The notes under the pieces were generated by a model. That model did not search any database. It was not told the DNA's origin and was given only the letters and a program-made list of their open reading frames with translations. Both the position numbers and the translations under genes were made by a program. Of a stretch of DNA of 45,757 bases, positions 31,418 through 40,594 are shown piece by piece. The number at the start of each line of letters is the position of its first letter. Within the stretch, counting starts at the first letter, position 1. Source of the stretch: Candidatus Woesearchaeota archaeon (GTDB lineage: Archaea > Nanobdellota > Nanobdellia > Woesearchaeales > SM23-78); the NCBI GenBank assembly GCA_019322375.1, contig JAHWIP010000011.1, forward strand, positions 1 through 45,757, in the 5' to 3' direction.

Positions 31418-32239
31418 ATGGGTAAATTGGCAGGCATTATTTCTAGCAAAGCAGAGATTAAGAGAATACCTTTATACATAGAAGGCTTGGATGAGAACAT
31501 CCAGGGAGGTGTGCCTGAAGGGCATATCACTCTTATTAGCGGAAGCGCTGGTACTATGAAGTCATCAATAGCTTTTAGTATTCTTTATAATGAAGCCATT
31601 AAGAGCAGGATTTGTGTTTATTGCTCTCTTGAGCAGTCCTATAACTCTATCATCAAGCAAATGATTAATATGAATTTTGATATGAGCAAGGTTAATCTTG
31701 TGGTTATTAAGGATTTATCAGAGTTAAGAGCGACTATCAGCAAAGTGAAGAGTAAAAGTAATGGTGCTCTGATAATAGTTGATATTGGGTGTATTAGAAA
31801 AGAGATTCGCGATGTTAAGACTGCTGATAATAAGAGCTGGCTTAATGTGATTAAGAACGTGGTTAAAAAGATAAAAGAGGAAGGGGACTGCCATTTATTC
31901 TGTCTTGACTCTCTGAGTGCAATGTATGTGCTCTCCAGGTTTGAGAACCCAAGGATTGAGTTGTTTTATTTATTCGAGTTCTTAAGAGACCTGGAGATTA
32001 CTTCTTTTCTCATAGCTGAGTGCGAGCCTGAAGGAGGCAGGTATAGTGAGTTTCAGATAGAAGAGTTCTTGTGCGATGCTATTATTCATTTAAAACTCAC
32101 CCCTTTCAGAAGGAATGTTGTGCGTGAGGTTAATGTTGTTAAGATGAGAGCAACCAAGTGCAATAATGACATATTCTCATTAGAGTTCAAGCACAGCAGG
32201 TTCCAGGCCTTGTATGGCGGACAGAATCCTTTGCTTTAA
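31418..32239 (+). CDS. KaiC/RecA-superfamily ATPase
   Basis: A 273-residue single-domain ATPase. The start LYIEGLDENIQGGVPEGHITLISGSAGTMKSS gives the KaiC-type G-G-[VI]-P-E-G entry and Walker A (GSAGTMKSS, about 42-50). YCSLEQSYNSIIKQM holds the catalytic glutamate, and HLFCLDSLSAMY (about 159-170) is Walker B. Archaea have many such proteins, mostly in signalling or motility control; the role here is unknown. It follows a propeller gene on the same strand. GAGGT precedes the ATG. Its stop overlaps the convergent gene by 4 nt. Confidence 0.85.
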   Translation: MGKLAGIISSKAEIKRIPLYIEGLDENIQGGVPEGHITLISGSAGTMKSSIAFSILYNEAIKSRICVYCSLEQSYNSIIKQMINMNFDMSKVNLVVIKDLSELRATISKVKSKSNGALIIVDIGCIRKEIRDVKTADNKSWLNVIKNVVKKIKEEGDCHLFCLDSLSAMYVLSRFENPRIELFYLFEFLRDLEITSFLIAECEPEGGRYSEFQIEEFLCDAIIHLKLTPFRRNVVREVNVVKMRATKCNNDIFSLEFKHSRFQALYGGQNPLL

Positions 32240-32721
32240 ACAAATATTTTTGCTTCTTTTGCTTGTTTTAATTTAGGAAAAGTCTGATATTTATTGTAGT
32301 TATTAATATAAATAGGTTTTTTTCTTCTTTCCATGGCAAATCCCAGATAAGTATTCCATTCAAAAACATATCTTTGTGCAAGTTTTGAATTAATATGTAT
32401 AATTAGCACTTTATCCTCAATTTGTGGGAACTGGTTTCCACATATTTCAACAATACTTTTTTCTGAAGGGTTATAGTTCCATGCATGCGGAAAAAAGCAT
32501 TCTATAATATCTGTGGCTAGATAAGAGGGTGTTCTTGTTTGATGAACATTAAAAGAACCACTTCTTATTGAATAACCTAAAACCCTTTTTATTAGGTCTG
32601 AAGTTTCTTTGCAGTGATGAAGAGAACGATAAGGATGATTGGAACAATCAGATAAATTAGAATATTTTCTCTCAAAAAAATTCCTTATATTCCATAATTC
32701 TTTTATTTCATGTTCATCCAT
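32236..32721 (-). CDS. Unknown protein with possible papain/transglutaminase-like Cys-His motif
   Basis: A 161-residue protein. The central order is a cysteine at the start of a helix (HHCKETSDLIKRVLGY), then FPHAWNYNPSEKSIVEICGNQFPQ. This C ... HAWN ... [DE]-[IL]-x-x-x-Q-F order recalls papain-fold and transglutaminase-like proteins, in which Cys, His and an acidic residue form the active site. Here the acidic position would be Glu. There is no signal peptide or membrane helix. The family call is a motif-level guess. The gene is convergent with the KaiC-like gene and lies just before the asparagine synthetase promoter on the other strand. Confidence 0.6.
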   Translation of the reverse strand: MDEHEIKELWNIRNFFERKYSNLSDCSNHPYRSLHHCKETSDLIKRVLGYSIRSGSFNVHQTRTPSYLATDIIECFFPHAWNYNPSEKSIVEICGNQFPQIEDKVLIIHINSKLAQRYVFEWNTYLGFAMERRKKPIYINNYNKYQTFPKLKQAKEAKIFV

Positions 32722-32775
32722 GCCAGAGAGTAATTCTGTTTTTTTTAAAAAAGTATTGCTATAGACCCAAAATTC

Positions 32776-32792
32776 ATAACTTATATATATGC
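32776..32792 (+). promoter_or_regulatory. TATA promoter of the asparagine synthetase gene
   Basis: CATAACTTATATATATG contains a TTATATATA box centred about 32 nt upstream of the ATG at 32817. No ribosome site is visible, which suggests a nearly leaderless mRNA. Confidence 0.5.
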
Positions 32793-32816
32793 TTGTTCTC
32801 CTCTTTTTCTAGTATT

Positions 32817-34736
32817 ATGTGTGGTATTGTTGGTTTTAACTGGGAGGATAAGGCTCTTGCCCGTAGGATGAGCGATGTTATTGCTCATCGCGGACCTGAT
32901 GACAGTGCTTTTTTCACTGACAGCGGCTTGAGCCTGGGCATGAGAAGGCTTAGTATTATTGATCTGACTAAAGGTATTTATCCTCTTACTAATGAGAACG
33001 AGGATGTTTTTCTGATTTTTAATGGCGAGATATATAACTTTAAGAAGCTCAGAAAATTGCTTGAGGAAAAAGGGCATGAATTTAAGACTGATTGTGATGG
33101 CGAGGTAATGGTTCATGCTTATGAAGAGTACAAAGAGAATTTTCTTAAGCTGTTAAACGGCATGTTTGCTCTCTGCCTTTATGATGCCAAGAGCAAGGAA
33201 CTTATTCTTGCCAGGGACAGGGTTGGTATCAAGCCTGTATATTATTATTTTGAAAAAGGCAACTTTGTTTTTGCCAGTGAAATCAAGAGCATCCTGCAGC
33301 TCAGCACTGTTAAAAGAGAAATTAATGTCAGGGCTCTTAACCACTTCTTTGCCTTAAGGTATAATCCTCTTGATGAAACCATGTTTAAGGGCATACATAA
33401 GCTTATGCCAGGGCATTTTATTAAGTTTAATCTTGAAGAAAAAAAAATGGTTAATGGCAGGTACTGGGATATTAATCTTGAGAAAAAAAGCAGCAAAAGC
33501 CTGAGGTTTCATGAAAAAAAACTGTTTGAACTGCTCAAGGATTCTGTTAGAAAAAGGCTTATTAGTGATGTTCCTCTGGGAGCTTATCTTAGCGGAGGAA
33601 TAGACAGCAGTGCTGTTGTTGCCATGATGAACCTTATTAGAAAAGAAGAAAAGAGCAATGCTTCTATCAGAACTTATAGTGTTGGTTTTGCTGGGGGAGA
33701 CAAGGTTAATGAGACTGAGTATGCAAACCAGATAAGCGAGCTGTTTGGCACAACCCACCAGGAATTCCTTATAGAACCAGATGTTGTCAAGCTATTGCCC
33801 AGAATTATATGGCACACTGATGAGCCAATAGCAGACTCTGCTCTTATACCTGTTTATCTGTTATCAGAATCAGCCAAAAAAACTTCGACTGTGATTTTAA
33901 CAGGCGATGGCGGTGATGAGATGCTTGCAGGCTATAATCATTACAGGCTTTTAAAAGCAGTTCACAGGGCTAGCAGGCTTCCTTTGTTCAAAACTCTTGG
34001 GCCTGTGTTCACAAGAACCATTCCCCTTAAGATGTGGGACAAAGTGTACAAGCATGCCTCTGACATGGGCAAACCTGTTTATGAAAGAGGAAACATGGTT
34101 ATCAAGAACATAAAGAACAACAAGGCAAAGGCTTATTATGAGCTCATGAGTGTTTTTAATGACAAGGAGAGAAAAGAGCTGGTTAATAAAAAGTTTTTTA
34201 AAAAGATTAATTATGCAGTTATTAACAAGGAGTTCTTTAATAAAAAAAAGGATTATTTAAAGCAGGTTCAGTACTATGATTTCAAGCAGTTATTGGCTGA
34301 GAGTTTTCTTATGAAAACCGACAGGATGACCATGGCCAAGAGCATAGAAGCCAGGGTTCCTCTGCTTGACCACAGGATTGTTGAGCTGGCTTTTAAAATG
34401 CCCACCAGGCACAAGCTTAAAGGAATGAATACAACAAAACATGTTTTTAAAAGAGCTATGAGAAAGCACCTGCCCAAAGAGATTCTTAAAAGAAAGAAGC
34501 AGACCTTTCATGTGCCTGTTGAGAACTGGCTTGATAAAGAGTTAAAAGGAACAGTTGATGACTTGCTGAACACTACTAAGCTGTTCAAGGAAAAGATTCT
34601 TAACCCTTACTATGTAAAAAAGATAAGAGATAATTATGACAAAGGAAAACTTTTTTATGCAAGGCAGCTCTGGAGCCTGATAACCTTTGAGTTATGGTAC
34701 AGGATGTTTATACAGAGAGAGAAGGTGAGGTTTTGA
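32817..34736 (+). CDS. asnB: Asparagine synthetase (glutamine-hydrolysing) / AsnB-type amidotransferase
   Basis: A 639-residue enzyme transferring glutamine amide nitrogen to an ATP-activated carboxylate. The N-terminal Ntn glutaminase domain begins MCGIVGF, whose Cys 2 becomes the nucleophile, and has HRGPDDS and FNGEIYNF. The synthetase domain has the pyrophosphatase loop SGGIDSS (about 259-265), LTGDGGDEMLAGY and the C-terminal KSIEARVPLLDHR. The ATG at 32817 is fixed by the need for Cys 2. It overlaps the next gene, a glycosyltransferase, by one base, so the product may modify a surface glycan rather than supply asparagine. AsnB-like proteins do both. Confidence 0.93.
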   Translation: MCGIVGFNWEDKALARRMSDVIAHRGPDDSAFFTDSGLSLGMRRLSIIDLTKGIYPLTNENEDVFLIFNGEIYNFKKLRKLLEEKGHEFKTDCDGEVMVHAYEEYKENFLKLLNGMFALCLYDAKSKELILARDRVGIKPVYYYFEKGNFVFASEIKSILQLSTVKREINVRALNHFFALRYNPLDETMFKGIHKLMPGHFIKFNLEEKKMVNGRYWDINLEKKSSKSLRFHEKKLFELLKDSVRKRLISDVPLGAYLSGGIDSSAVVAMMNLIRKEEKSNASIRTYSVGFAGGDKVNETEYANQISELFGTTHQEFLIEPDVVKLLPRIIWHTDEPIADSALIPVYLLSESAKKTSTVILTGDGGDEMLAGYNHYRLLKAVHRASRLPLFKTLGPVFTRTIPLKMWDKVYKHASDMGKPVYERGNMVIKNIKNNKAKAYYELMSVFNDKERKELVNKKFFKKINYAVINKEFFNKKKDYLKQVQYYDFKQLLAESFLMKTDRMTMAKSIEARVPLLDHRIVELAFKMPTRHKLKGMNTTKHVFKRAMRKHLPKEILKRKKQTFHVPVENWLDKELKGTVDDLLNTTKLFKEKILNPYYVKKIRDNYDKGKLFYARQLWSLITFELWYRMFIQREKVRF

Positions 34737-35434
34737 TGAAAAAAAACCCTCATAAGGACAAGAGAATCTTTTTTGTAATTCCTGCTTTTAATGAGGAGAA
34801 GAGTATTAGCAGGGTTTTAAAAGAGCTGAAAAGTGCTGATTACAGGCACCTGGTCATTGTTGATGACTGCAGCAGGGACAGGACTTTTCATGTGGCTAAG
34901 AAGCACAGGGTTGATGTTCTCAGGCACATTGTTAACAGGGGGCAGGGAGCTGCTCTTAGAACAGGCATTGAGTATGCTTTAAAGAACGGTGCTGAGTTCA
35001 TAGTTACTTTTGACAGTGATGGCCAGCACAGGGTTGAGGACCTGCCTTCCATGCTTAAGCCTGTTGTTAATGGAAAAGTTGATGTTACTCTTGGCTCAAG
35101 GTTTTTAAGAAAAACCAGCATGCCTCTTGACAGGAAATTCTTATTAAAAGGCTCTGTGCTTGTTCAATGGTTTTTTTATGGTGTTAAGCTGAGTGATGCT
35201 CATAACGGCTTTAGAGTGATGAACAGGGAAGCTGCCCAGCAGATAAGGATTGATTCTGACAGAATGGAGCATGCCTCTGAAATAGTAGAGGAGATTGTTA
35301 AAAAGAAGATAAAATACAAAGAAGTGCCTGTTATTATCAGGTACACTGGTTATTCAATGAAAAAAGGAGAAGGCTCATTCTTTGGAGCAGCAAAAGTATT
35401 GTTTAAGATGGTTATGAGGAGGTTAACGCGTTAG
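34736..35434 (+). CDS. Glycosyltransferase family 2 (polyprenyl-phosphate sugar synthase-like)
   Basis: A 232-residue GT-A fold enzyme. The N-terminus has FFVIPAFNEEKSISRVLKEL, then VIVDDCSRDRT (nucleotide-binding aspartates) and VTFDSDGQH (DxD metal site), with HNGFRVMNREAA later. These match dolichyl-phosphate mannose or glucose synthase-like GT2 enzymes, which load a sugar on a lipid carrier at the membrane; no C-terminal membrane helices are present. The ATG overlaps the asnB stop as TGATG and follows GGTGAGG. It ends by overlapping the convergent reductase gene by 4 nt. Confidence 0.9.
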   Translation: MKKNPHKDKRIFFVIPAFNEEKSISRVLKELKSADYRHLVIVDDCSRDRTFHVAKKHRVDVLRHIVNRGQGAALRTGIEYALKNGAEFIVTFDSDGQHRVEDLPSMLKPVVNGKVDVTLGSRFLRKTSMPLDRKFLLKGSVLVQWFFYGVKLSDAHNGFRVMNREAAQQIRIDSDRMEHASEIVEEIVKKKIKYKEVPVIIRYTGYSMKKGEGSFFGAAKVLFKMVMRRLTR

Positions 35435-36525
35435 AACAAACTTCTAACATGTTTTAATCCATGTTTTATTAATTCTGGCTTATTAATCGCAACTTTAAAT
35501 AATAATTGAAATAATTTATCCCTATTTACTTTTTGCAGTGCTTTTTTTGATTCCTTAGTGTTCAGCTCTTTGATTAGCTGGTTCCAGTCTTTTGCAGAAA
35601 ATGAATCCATTATGTTTCTTGTCTTTAAGTGCAGCAACAGGCTTGGAAATAAATGCAGATATATTCCTGCTTCATAGCTCAGGTTGTTGTTTATGGTGTG
35701 AGCTAGTATTTCTGCTGATTTAAGCCCTTGTACAAGTCCTCCGCCTGTTGTTGCTTTTACAAACCCAGCAGAGTCTCCTGTTAGGAAGATGTTATTTTTT
35801 CTTATGCCTGCCATAGGATTAAATATTGGTATCAGTCCTCCCTGTCTTTCTATAACTTTGCCTTTGTATTTTCTTAATAATTTTTTTAATATTTTGTTGC
35901 AACCCTGTGGGTTGGTGCTGAGTGCAACCCCGACTCTTAGTTTGCTCTTGTTTTCAGGCACTGCCCATGCAAAGCCGTGCTTTAATGGGTAAAAATCTAT
36001 GATATTGCTGTTTTTCTTCTTAACAATTGTTTGCAATCCTACAAAGTATTTTCTTTTCCTGGTTATGCCTGTACTCTTTGCAACTTCACTTCGAGGCCCG
36101 TCTGCTCCTATCAGGTATGAGAACTTTATTTTTTTTATTTTGCCTGATTTCAAGTCCTTGATTAAAGCATTATTTCTTTTAACTGCAATAAATCTGTGGT
36201 TAAAAACAAATTTTACTCCTTGTTTCTTTGCTTTTCTGTAGAAATAATTATCAAACCTGGTTCTGTTTATTACTAAGTCTGGTTTTTCCAGTTTTAACTT
36301 GAGGTGCTTTCCATTTGAAGAGAAGATTCTTACATCTCTTGTTTTGTTAATCACAAAATTATTTCTTTTAGGCACATATCTGTATATTTCCTGGGTTACA
36401 ATGCCTGTGCACTGGACTGGCAAGCCAATTGTTTTGTGTTCTTCAAAAACAGTTACTTCAAAATCCTCAGCCAGCAGGCTTGCAGCATAGCATCCTACAG
36501 GGCCTGCTCCGATTATGGTTATCAT
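35431..36525 (-). CDS. Geranylgeranyl reductase-family FAD-dependent oxidoreductase
   Basis: A 364-residue flavoprotein. It has the Rossmann GAGPVG motif at the N-terminus, the family block IGLPVQCTGIV, INRTRFD, the second FAD motif LIGADGPRSEVAK and the C-terminal FLTGDSAGFVKATTGGGLVQGLKSAEIL. In archaea this family saturates the isoprenoid chains of membrane lipids, so that is the likely role, although other reductions are possible. The ATG at 36525 begins with the usual ITIIGAGP; a TATA-like TATTTAAAC about 30 nt upstream suggests a leaderless mRNA. An in-frame ATG 7 codons earlier is less likely. Confidence 0.88.
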   Translation of the reverse strand: MITIIGAGPVGCYAASLLAEDFEVTVFEEHKTIGLPVQCTGIVTQEIYRYVPKRNNFVINKTRDVRIFSSNGKHLKLKLEKPDLVINRTRFDNYFYRKAKKQGVKFVFNHRFIAVKRNNALIKDLKSGKIKKIKFSYLIGADGPRSEVAKSTGITRKRKYFVGLQTIVKKKNSNIIDFYPLKHGFAWAVPENKSKLRVGVALSTNPQGCNKILKKLLRKYKGKVIERQGGLIPIFNPMAGIRKNNIFLTGDSAGFVKATTGGGLVQGLKSAEILAHTINNNLSYEAGIYLHLFPSLLLHLKTRNIMDSFSAKDWNQLIKELNTKESKKALQKVNRDKLFQLLFKVAINKPELIKHGLKHVRSLF

Positions 36526-36576
36526 TAGAGGGAAGAAAGCAATCATAGTTTAAATAGTTTATTATCACTTCGCAGT

Positions 36577-36603
36577 GGTTATTTAACGAAAGATTTATAA
36601 ATT
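36577..36603 (+). promoter_or_regulatory. Promoter with upstream GGTTATnnAACGAAA element (copy 1)
   Basis: GGTTATTTAACGAAAG followed by ATTTATAAATT combines a TATA box with an upstream element that recurs at 40595-40621, at the same distance from the TATA box. It drives the 36642 gene and probably the beta-barrel-like protein gene. Confidence 0.5.
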
Positions 36604-36641
36604 ATTGTGTTTTCTCAGTGATCAAGCAAAGGTGATATAAA

Positions 36642-36944
36642 ATGGATGAAGTGGAAGGATTAGAAAACAAAATAGGAAAAATAAGTGTTGGGGATGTAAT
36701 TCTATTACATTCTAAAGAGATAAACGTAGTTGGATATGTTGCTGATTACAATCCTAGACAGGTAAAGCTTTCTCATGAAAACCCACATTCTACAATGACA
36801 AAGTATCAAGTGTATAATAGGAATTTTAGAGGCAACATAGGAAGAGGAGACAAATGGTATAATTTAGTTAAATTTGACTCATTTAAAATCCTAATGAAAT
36901 ATAAGCCAGAACCAGCTGAAGAACAGAAAAATGAAACTGATTAA
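36642..36944 (+). CDS. Unknown small protein, beta-rich
   Basis: A 100-residue soluble protein of unknown function. The central part (ISVGDVILLHSKEINVVGYVADYNPRQVKLSHENP) is strand-rich and loosely like a small Sm- or SH3-type barrel, but no signature confirms that. The C-terminal tail is charged (KPEPAEEQKNETD). AGGTGAT precedes the ATG. The end overlaps the start of the next gene by 14 nt, which implies coupled translation. Confidence 0.65.
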   Translation: MDEVEGLENKIGKISVGDVILLHSKEINVVGYVADYNPRQVKLSHENPHSTMTKYQVYNRNFRGNIGRGDKWYNLVKFDSFKILMKYKPEPAEEQKNETD

Positions 36945-38733
36945 TTATTTCAGTCTTGAAGAAAAAACAGGCAAAGAATGGTCAAAGCTGAAAAAAGGGC
37001 TTGCCATAGGAACAAGCATGTTCATGCTTTCGCCAATAGCAAGAGAAATAATTGGAACGCAAAGCCAGCCTGTTAATACGATTAACCCAAACACATCTTC
37101 TTGCATCCATGTACAGGAATCAAATCCTTGGAGCGGAGAGCTTTATGCTGGTGAGATAGAAGATTACCAGGAAAAAGACAAGAAACAAGAGGATAAGAAA
37201 AAGAATGAGAATAAAAAAGAAAAAAAGAGTGGGTTCGAGCGCTTCTTAAATACTGTGAGATCAATCATGATTCTTACTCAGCCCAGTTATAGAAAGCTTG
37301 AAGGAATGTTTAACAAGCTTTCTTCTTTGAAAAAAGAAGATAAAAAAGAAACATCCAGAGAAACAGAAGCAAAAAAACCAGAAACAGCTCAGGACTTGGC
37401 AGGCATGGTTAATGAGTACTCACTGCCAGAAATAGAGCTAACAGTAAAGGGTCCTTATGGAAGACGTCATGGTGATTATACTATTAAGTATGTTGATGGA
37501 AAAGGCCCTTTTATTTTTGACCCTAATAATGACAGGCTGGACTCTCTCCCAATCCCAGAAGATGGAATTATAATTCTTAAAACAAAAAGCCCTTACCCAG
37601 ATCACAGGATTGACCTGATGATGAAAGACAGCACAGGTAAAAAGCTAATCCATCCATTAACAGGAGAAGCAGTTCATCTTGGTTATATAGACACATCATT
37701 TTACAACTTACCAGCAGACACAAGAGGTAACATTGAAATACTGCTTGAAGTGATAGGAGAACAGCGTGCAAGCATAGTGGTACAGTATAATGTTGAGGAT
37801 TTGGAGCTGCCAAGAGAAGAAGCAGAGTATTATCCTGAAGAGGAAAAACCCATACCTCCAATTGATGAGATGCTCAGCGAGTTTGTTGAACCCGAAAAAC
37901 CTGGAAAAGAAAAAAATCTTAATGCCAGGTTTATACTAAGCGCTGGCACAGATACTGTTAACATAACTGAGGAATGTTCTAAGGAATTTGATTCTGCTGT
38001 TGACTTAAAGGCTTATGCAGGGGACTTGCACTTAACTCTTAATAAGAACCTGTTGGTGCATGCTAATTTTAAGTATCATCATAAACTAGACTTGGTTAAC
38101 ACTGTTTGGGAGCAGGAAGTTGATTATATTAATTTAAAAGCAGGATTTTATTATGCTTTTGCAAGGCCTCTTTTAGCAGGACTTGAAGCCAACCATAATA
38201 CAATCACTTCAAATGTTGTTGATATTTATGACCCTTATTTTAATTCTTATCAAAAGCATAAAACCCATAACACCTTGCTGCTTGGAAAGCTAGGGTTTGG
38301 AAGCTTTGGCAAACACAACTTTGCTCTTGTTGGAATGGGAGGCCTGCATATCCAGCACAGGAATGTAGAGGACAATTTTGTTGATTCTGATTTCAGCCAG
38401 GTAACCCAGCAGGACCTTAATTATGTTTATGGTGCAGAATTATATGTTGATCTTTTCAAGGACCCAGAGAGTCTGCCCTGGATTATTATAATGGGAAATG
38501 TTCTTAAATATGGTGGAATAGACAGGGTTGTTGAGCATGCTGAGCTTCCCAAGCTTAAGGACGGAACCAGTTATAATATTTTAGGAGGCTTAGGACTTAA
38601 GCACAAGGGAATTGGTGCGGGTATTCTTTTAGGTTATAGCAGCAATGAGTTTAAATATATTGATAACAGCAAAGCAACCACCAGCAACTTTACTATCAGA
38701 GGAGCCCTGAATTTCACTTTTAATTTAGATTAA
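36931..38733 (+). CDS. Putative surface protein with C-terminal beta-barrel-like region
   Basis: A 600-residue protein. Residues 1-45 have a basic start and a short hydrophobic stretch (GLAIGTSMFMLSPIAREII), a poor signal or anchor. Residues about 75-155 are a Lys/Glu-rich coil. About 165-300 look like a beta sandwich (IELTVKGPYGRRHGDYTIKYV). From about 330 to the end, 10-14 amphipathic strands alternate with short turns, for example LKAGFYYAFARPLLAGLEANH, HNTLLLGKLGFGSF, HNFALVGMGGLHIQH and SNFTIRGALNFTFNLD. That is the look of an outer-membrane beta-barrel. Archaea normally lack such barrels, so this is an inference that needs a structure model. No family recognised. Confidence 0.75.
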   Translation: MKLINYFSLEEKTGKEWSKLKKGLAIGTSMFMLSPIAREIIGTQSQPVNTINPNTSSCIHVQESNPWSGELYAGEIEDYQEKDKKQEDKKKNENKKEKKSGFERFLNTVRSIMILTQPSYRKLEGMFNKLSSLKKEDKKETSRETEAKKPETAQDLAGMVNEYSLPEIELTVKGPYGRRHGDYTIKYVDGKGPFIFDPNNDRLDSLPIPEDGIIILKTKSPYPDHRIDLMMKDSTGKKLIHPLTGEAVHLGYIDTSFYNLPADTRGNIEILLEVIGEQRASIVVQYNVEDLELPREEAEYYPEEEKPIPPIDEMLSEFVEPEKPGKEKNLNARFILSAGTDTVNITEECSKEFDSAVDLKAYAGDLHLTLNKNLLVHANFKYHHKLDLVNTVWEQEVDYINLKAGFYYAFARPLLAGLEANHNTITSNVVDIYDPYFNSYQKHKTHNTLLLGKLGFGSFGKHNFALVGMGGLHIQHRNVEDNFVDSDFSQVTQQDLNYVYGAELYVDLFKDPESLPWIIIMGNVLKYGGIDRVVEHAELPKLKDGTSYNILGGLGLKHKGIGAGILLGYSSNEFKYIDNSKATTSNFTIRGALNFTFNLD

Positions 38734-38778
38734 AAAAACAAAAACCTTTTAAATTCTTAACTATTTCCAAGTGGTGAA

Positions 38779-39843
38779 ATGATTAAATGGTGTGTTCGGG
38801 GGATTGTTGTATTTTTTATCTTAGTTTTAAGTATATCTTTTGTGTCAGCACAGCACACATGCATGATAAGCCCTAGCATAGGGCACCCATTGCTGCCAGA
38901 CACTGATTGTGATGGGTTTGTTGATATAGAAGACAACTGCCCATTCATAACCAATCCAATGCAAAGAGATTCTGACAAGAACGGGTTAGGGAATGCATGC
39001 GACTTATACATTGAGAGCATAAACACTCAGCCAGCAGACTTTGTTTATAATGGAAGAGCCTTTAACACCATAGTAACCATGTATAATTACAGAGAGCATA
39101 ACATAAGAAATCTCAAAGTAAGAGTGTTTATTCCTGAGCTGGGCATAGAATCAGTTAGATACATAGATAATCTTGAGGTGTGCAATGCAGAAACAATTGA
39201 ATTCTTTTTAAGAGCACCTATGTGTGTTCCAAAGAATGATTATAAAATATTTGTTGAAGCCAGTTTTATGAATCTATGGGGGGAATACGAGATAATACCA
39301 GGAATAACAAGTATCAAAGTGGTGCCAGACCTTTACTGCAGGATGATACTGGAAAACAATGAAACCATAGGCAACACTTTTATTGATGTAATGGAAATAC
39401 AGGATGTTTACAAAGGACAGGAAGCAGTGTTTCCAATCCATATAGCAAACAGGGAGTTCAATGACAAGGAATACATTTTTTCAGTCACAGGTATAGATGA
39501 TGATTGGGGTTATTACAGACTAGAACCAGGCAGCTTAATAATTGTTCCAAGCCAGGCAGAAAGAGTGATGGATTTGTATGTAGGAGCACACAACAACATG
39601 AAAGTTGTGCCAGGAGAAAGAGTGTTTGTAGTGACAGTTCAGAGCGGAGAAGAATACCAGAGGTTCCTGTTAATAGCCAATGTAAAGGAAGCGCTTGAGC
39701 CAGACCAAAGCTTTTTATGGATGTTCAGCCTCAGAGTTTTATTAATAGGTGGGATAATTGTTCTAATAATTATTGGGGTGGTCTTAGGAATAATAAAGTA
39801 CATGAAGAGTGTTAAAAGTGCTGAGACAGTTCAGTATTATTGA
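38779..39843 (+). CDS. Secreted thrombospondin-3-like/CARDB-type surface protein with C-terminal anchor
   Basis: A 354-residue protein with a clear signal peptide (MIKWCVRGIVVFFILVLSISFVSA). Residues about 38-77 hold thrombospondin type-3-like calcium repeats (DTDCDGFVDIEDNCPF and DSDKNGLGNACDLY). Two beta-sandwich domains like CARDB follow (ADFVYNGRAFNTIVTMYNYREHN and ECNAETI-type strands), then a transmembrane helix (VLLIGGIIVLIIIGVVLGIIKYM) and a short tail ending AETVQYY. It is thus a type I surface protein. GGTGA precedes the ATG. It lies in a row of envelope genes. Confidence 0.85.
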   Translation: MIKWCVRGIVVFFILVLSISFVSAQHTCMISPSIGHPLLPDTDCDGFVDIEDNCPFITNPMQRDSDKNGLGNACDLYIESINTQPADFVYNGRAFNTIVTMYNYREHNIRNLKVRVFIPELGIESVRYIDNLEVCNAETIEFFLRAPMCVPKNDYKIFVEASFMNLWGEYEIIPGITSIKVVPDLYCRMILENNETIGNTFIDVMEIQDVYKGQEAVFPIHIANREFNDKEYIFSVTGIDDDWGYYRLEPGSLIIVPSQAERVMDLYVGAHNNMKVVPGERVFVVTVQSGEEYQRFLLIANVKEALEPDQSFLWMFSLRVLLIGGIIVLIIIGVVLGIIKYMKSVKSAETVQYY

Positions 39844-39861
39844 CTAAATGATTTTTAGAAA

Positions 39862-40569
39862 ATGAAAAGACACAACCTCCACACCCACACAGCTTTTTCA
39901 GATGGTTATTTCTTGCCAAAAGGATTAATAGATATGGCTAAAGAGGAAAACCTTGAAATACTAGGTATTAGTGAGCATGCATTCACACGAAAAGTAAATA
40001 TTTATTCTCAAATAACCGATGAGTTATACAGATACTTGGACTTTGTAAAAGATATTCAAAAATCTACAAAGGATTTGGATTTAAAAATAGGCATTGAAAT
40101 AGATGTGTCTAAATTTTTTGGTGCAAATCCTGCTGAGCTTCCATTTGACGCCCTGAATGAATTTGATTATGTTCTTTTTGAGTATGTTGGCAAAGAAAAA
40201 GCACTTTTCCCAAGATTTAAGCTTAGGGATATTCGCAGTATTGTGGATGTAAGAGATAAATTCACTGTTCCTATAGGGCTTGCGCATAATGATTTACAAA
40301 AAAATTATAATGAAAAAGAAGAGGAAATCGCTAATATTTTAAGCAAAGAAGATATTTTTCTTGAATTAAATGCTGGGGACAGAAATCTAAGAGGGGGTAT
40401 GTACTATTACGAGCATTTTTCTAAAAAACTGCTAGAAGAACTGGCAAAGAATAAGGTCAAGGTAGTTGTTGGCACAGATTTTCATAGTTATGAAGATAAG
40501 GCTGACCTGGATGATGCTTATTATTTTGTTAAAGAAAACAATCTAAAATATCATGAGCTTGTGCTATGA
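39862..40569 (+). CDS. PHP-domain phosphoesterase
   Basis: A 235-residue metal-dependent phosphoesterase of the PHP superfamily. Metal ligands are visible: HTHT with AFSDG at the N-terminus, ISEHAF, the glutamate in IGIEIDV, the histidine in LAHND, and GTDFHSY near the C-terminus. Such enzymes hydrolyse histidinol phosphate or related small phosphates; no histidine genes are nearby, so the substrate is unknown. It is an odd cytoplasmic enzyme among surface-protein genes. No ribosome site is visible before the ATG, which is 18 nt after the previous stop. Confidence 0.88.
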   Translation: MKRHNLHTHTAFSDGYFLPKGLIDMAKEENLEILGISEHAFTRKVNIYSQITDELYRYLDFVKDIQKSTKDLDLKIGIEIDVSKFFGANPAELPFDALNEFDYVLFEYVGKEKALFPRFKLRDIRSIVDVRDKFTVPIGLAHNDLQKNYNEKEEEIANILSKEDIFLELNAGDRNLRGGMYYYEHFSKKLLEELAKNKVKVVVGTDFHSYEDKADLDDAYYFVKENNLKYHELVL

Positions 40570-40594
40570 TTTTTTTCTTTAACCACTCCAGAAT

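Noticed and set aside
39862..40569. PHP gene as histidinol phosphatase of a histidine operon
   Set aside because: No other histidine biosynthesis gene is in the window, and PHP phosphoesterases have many substrates.
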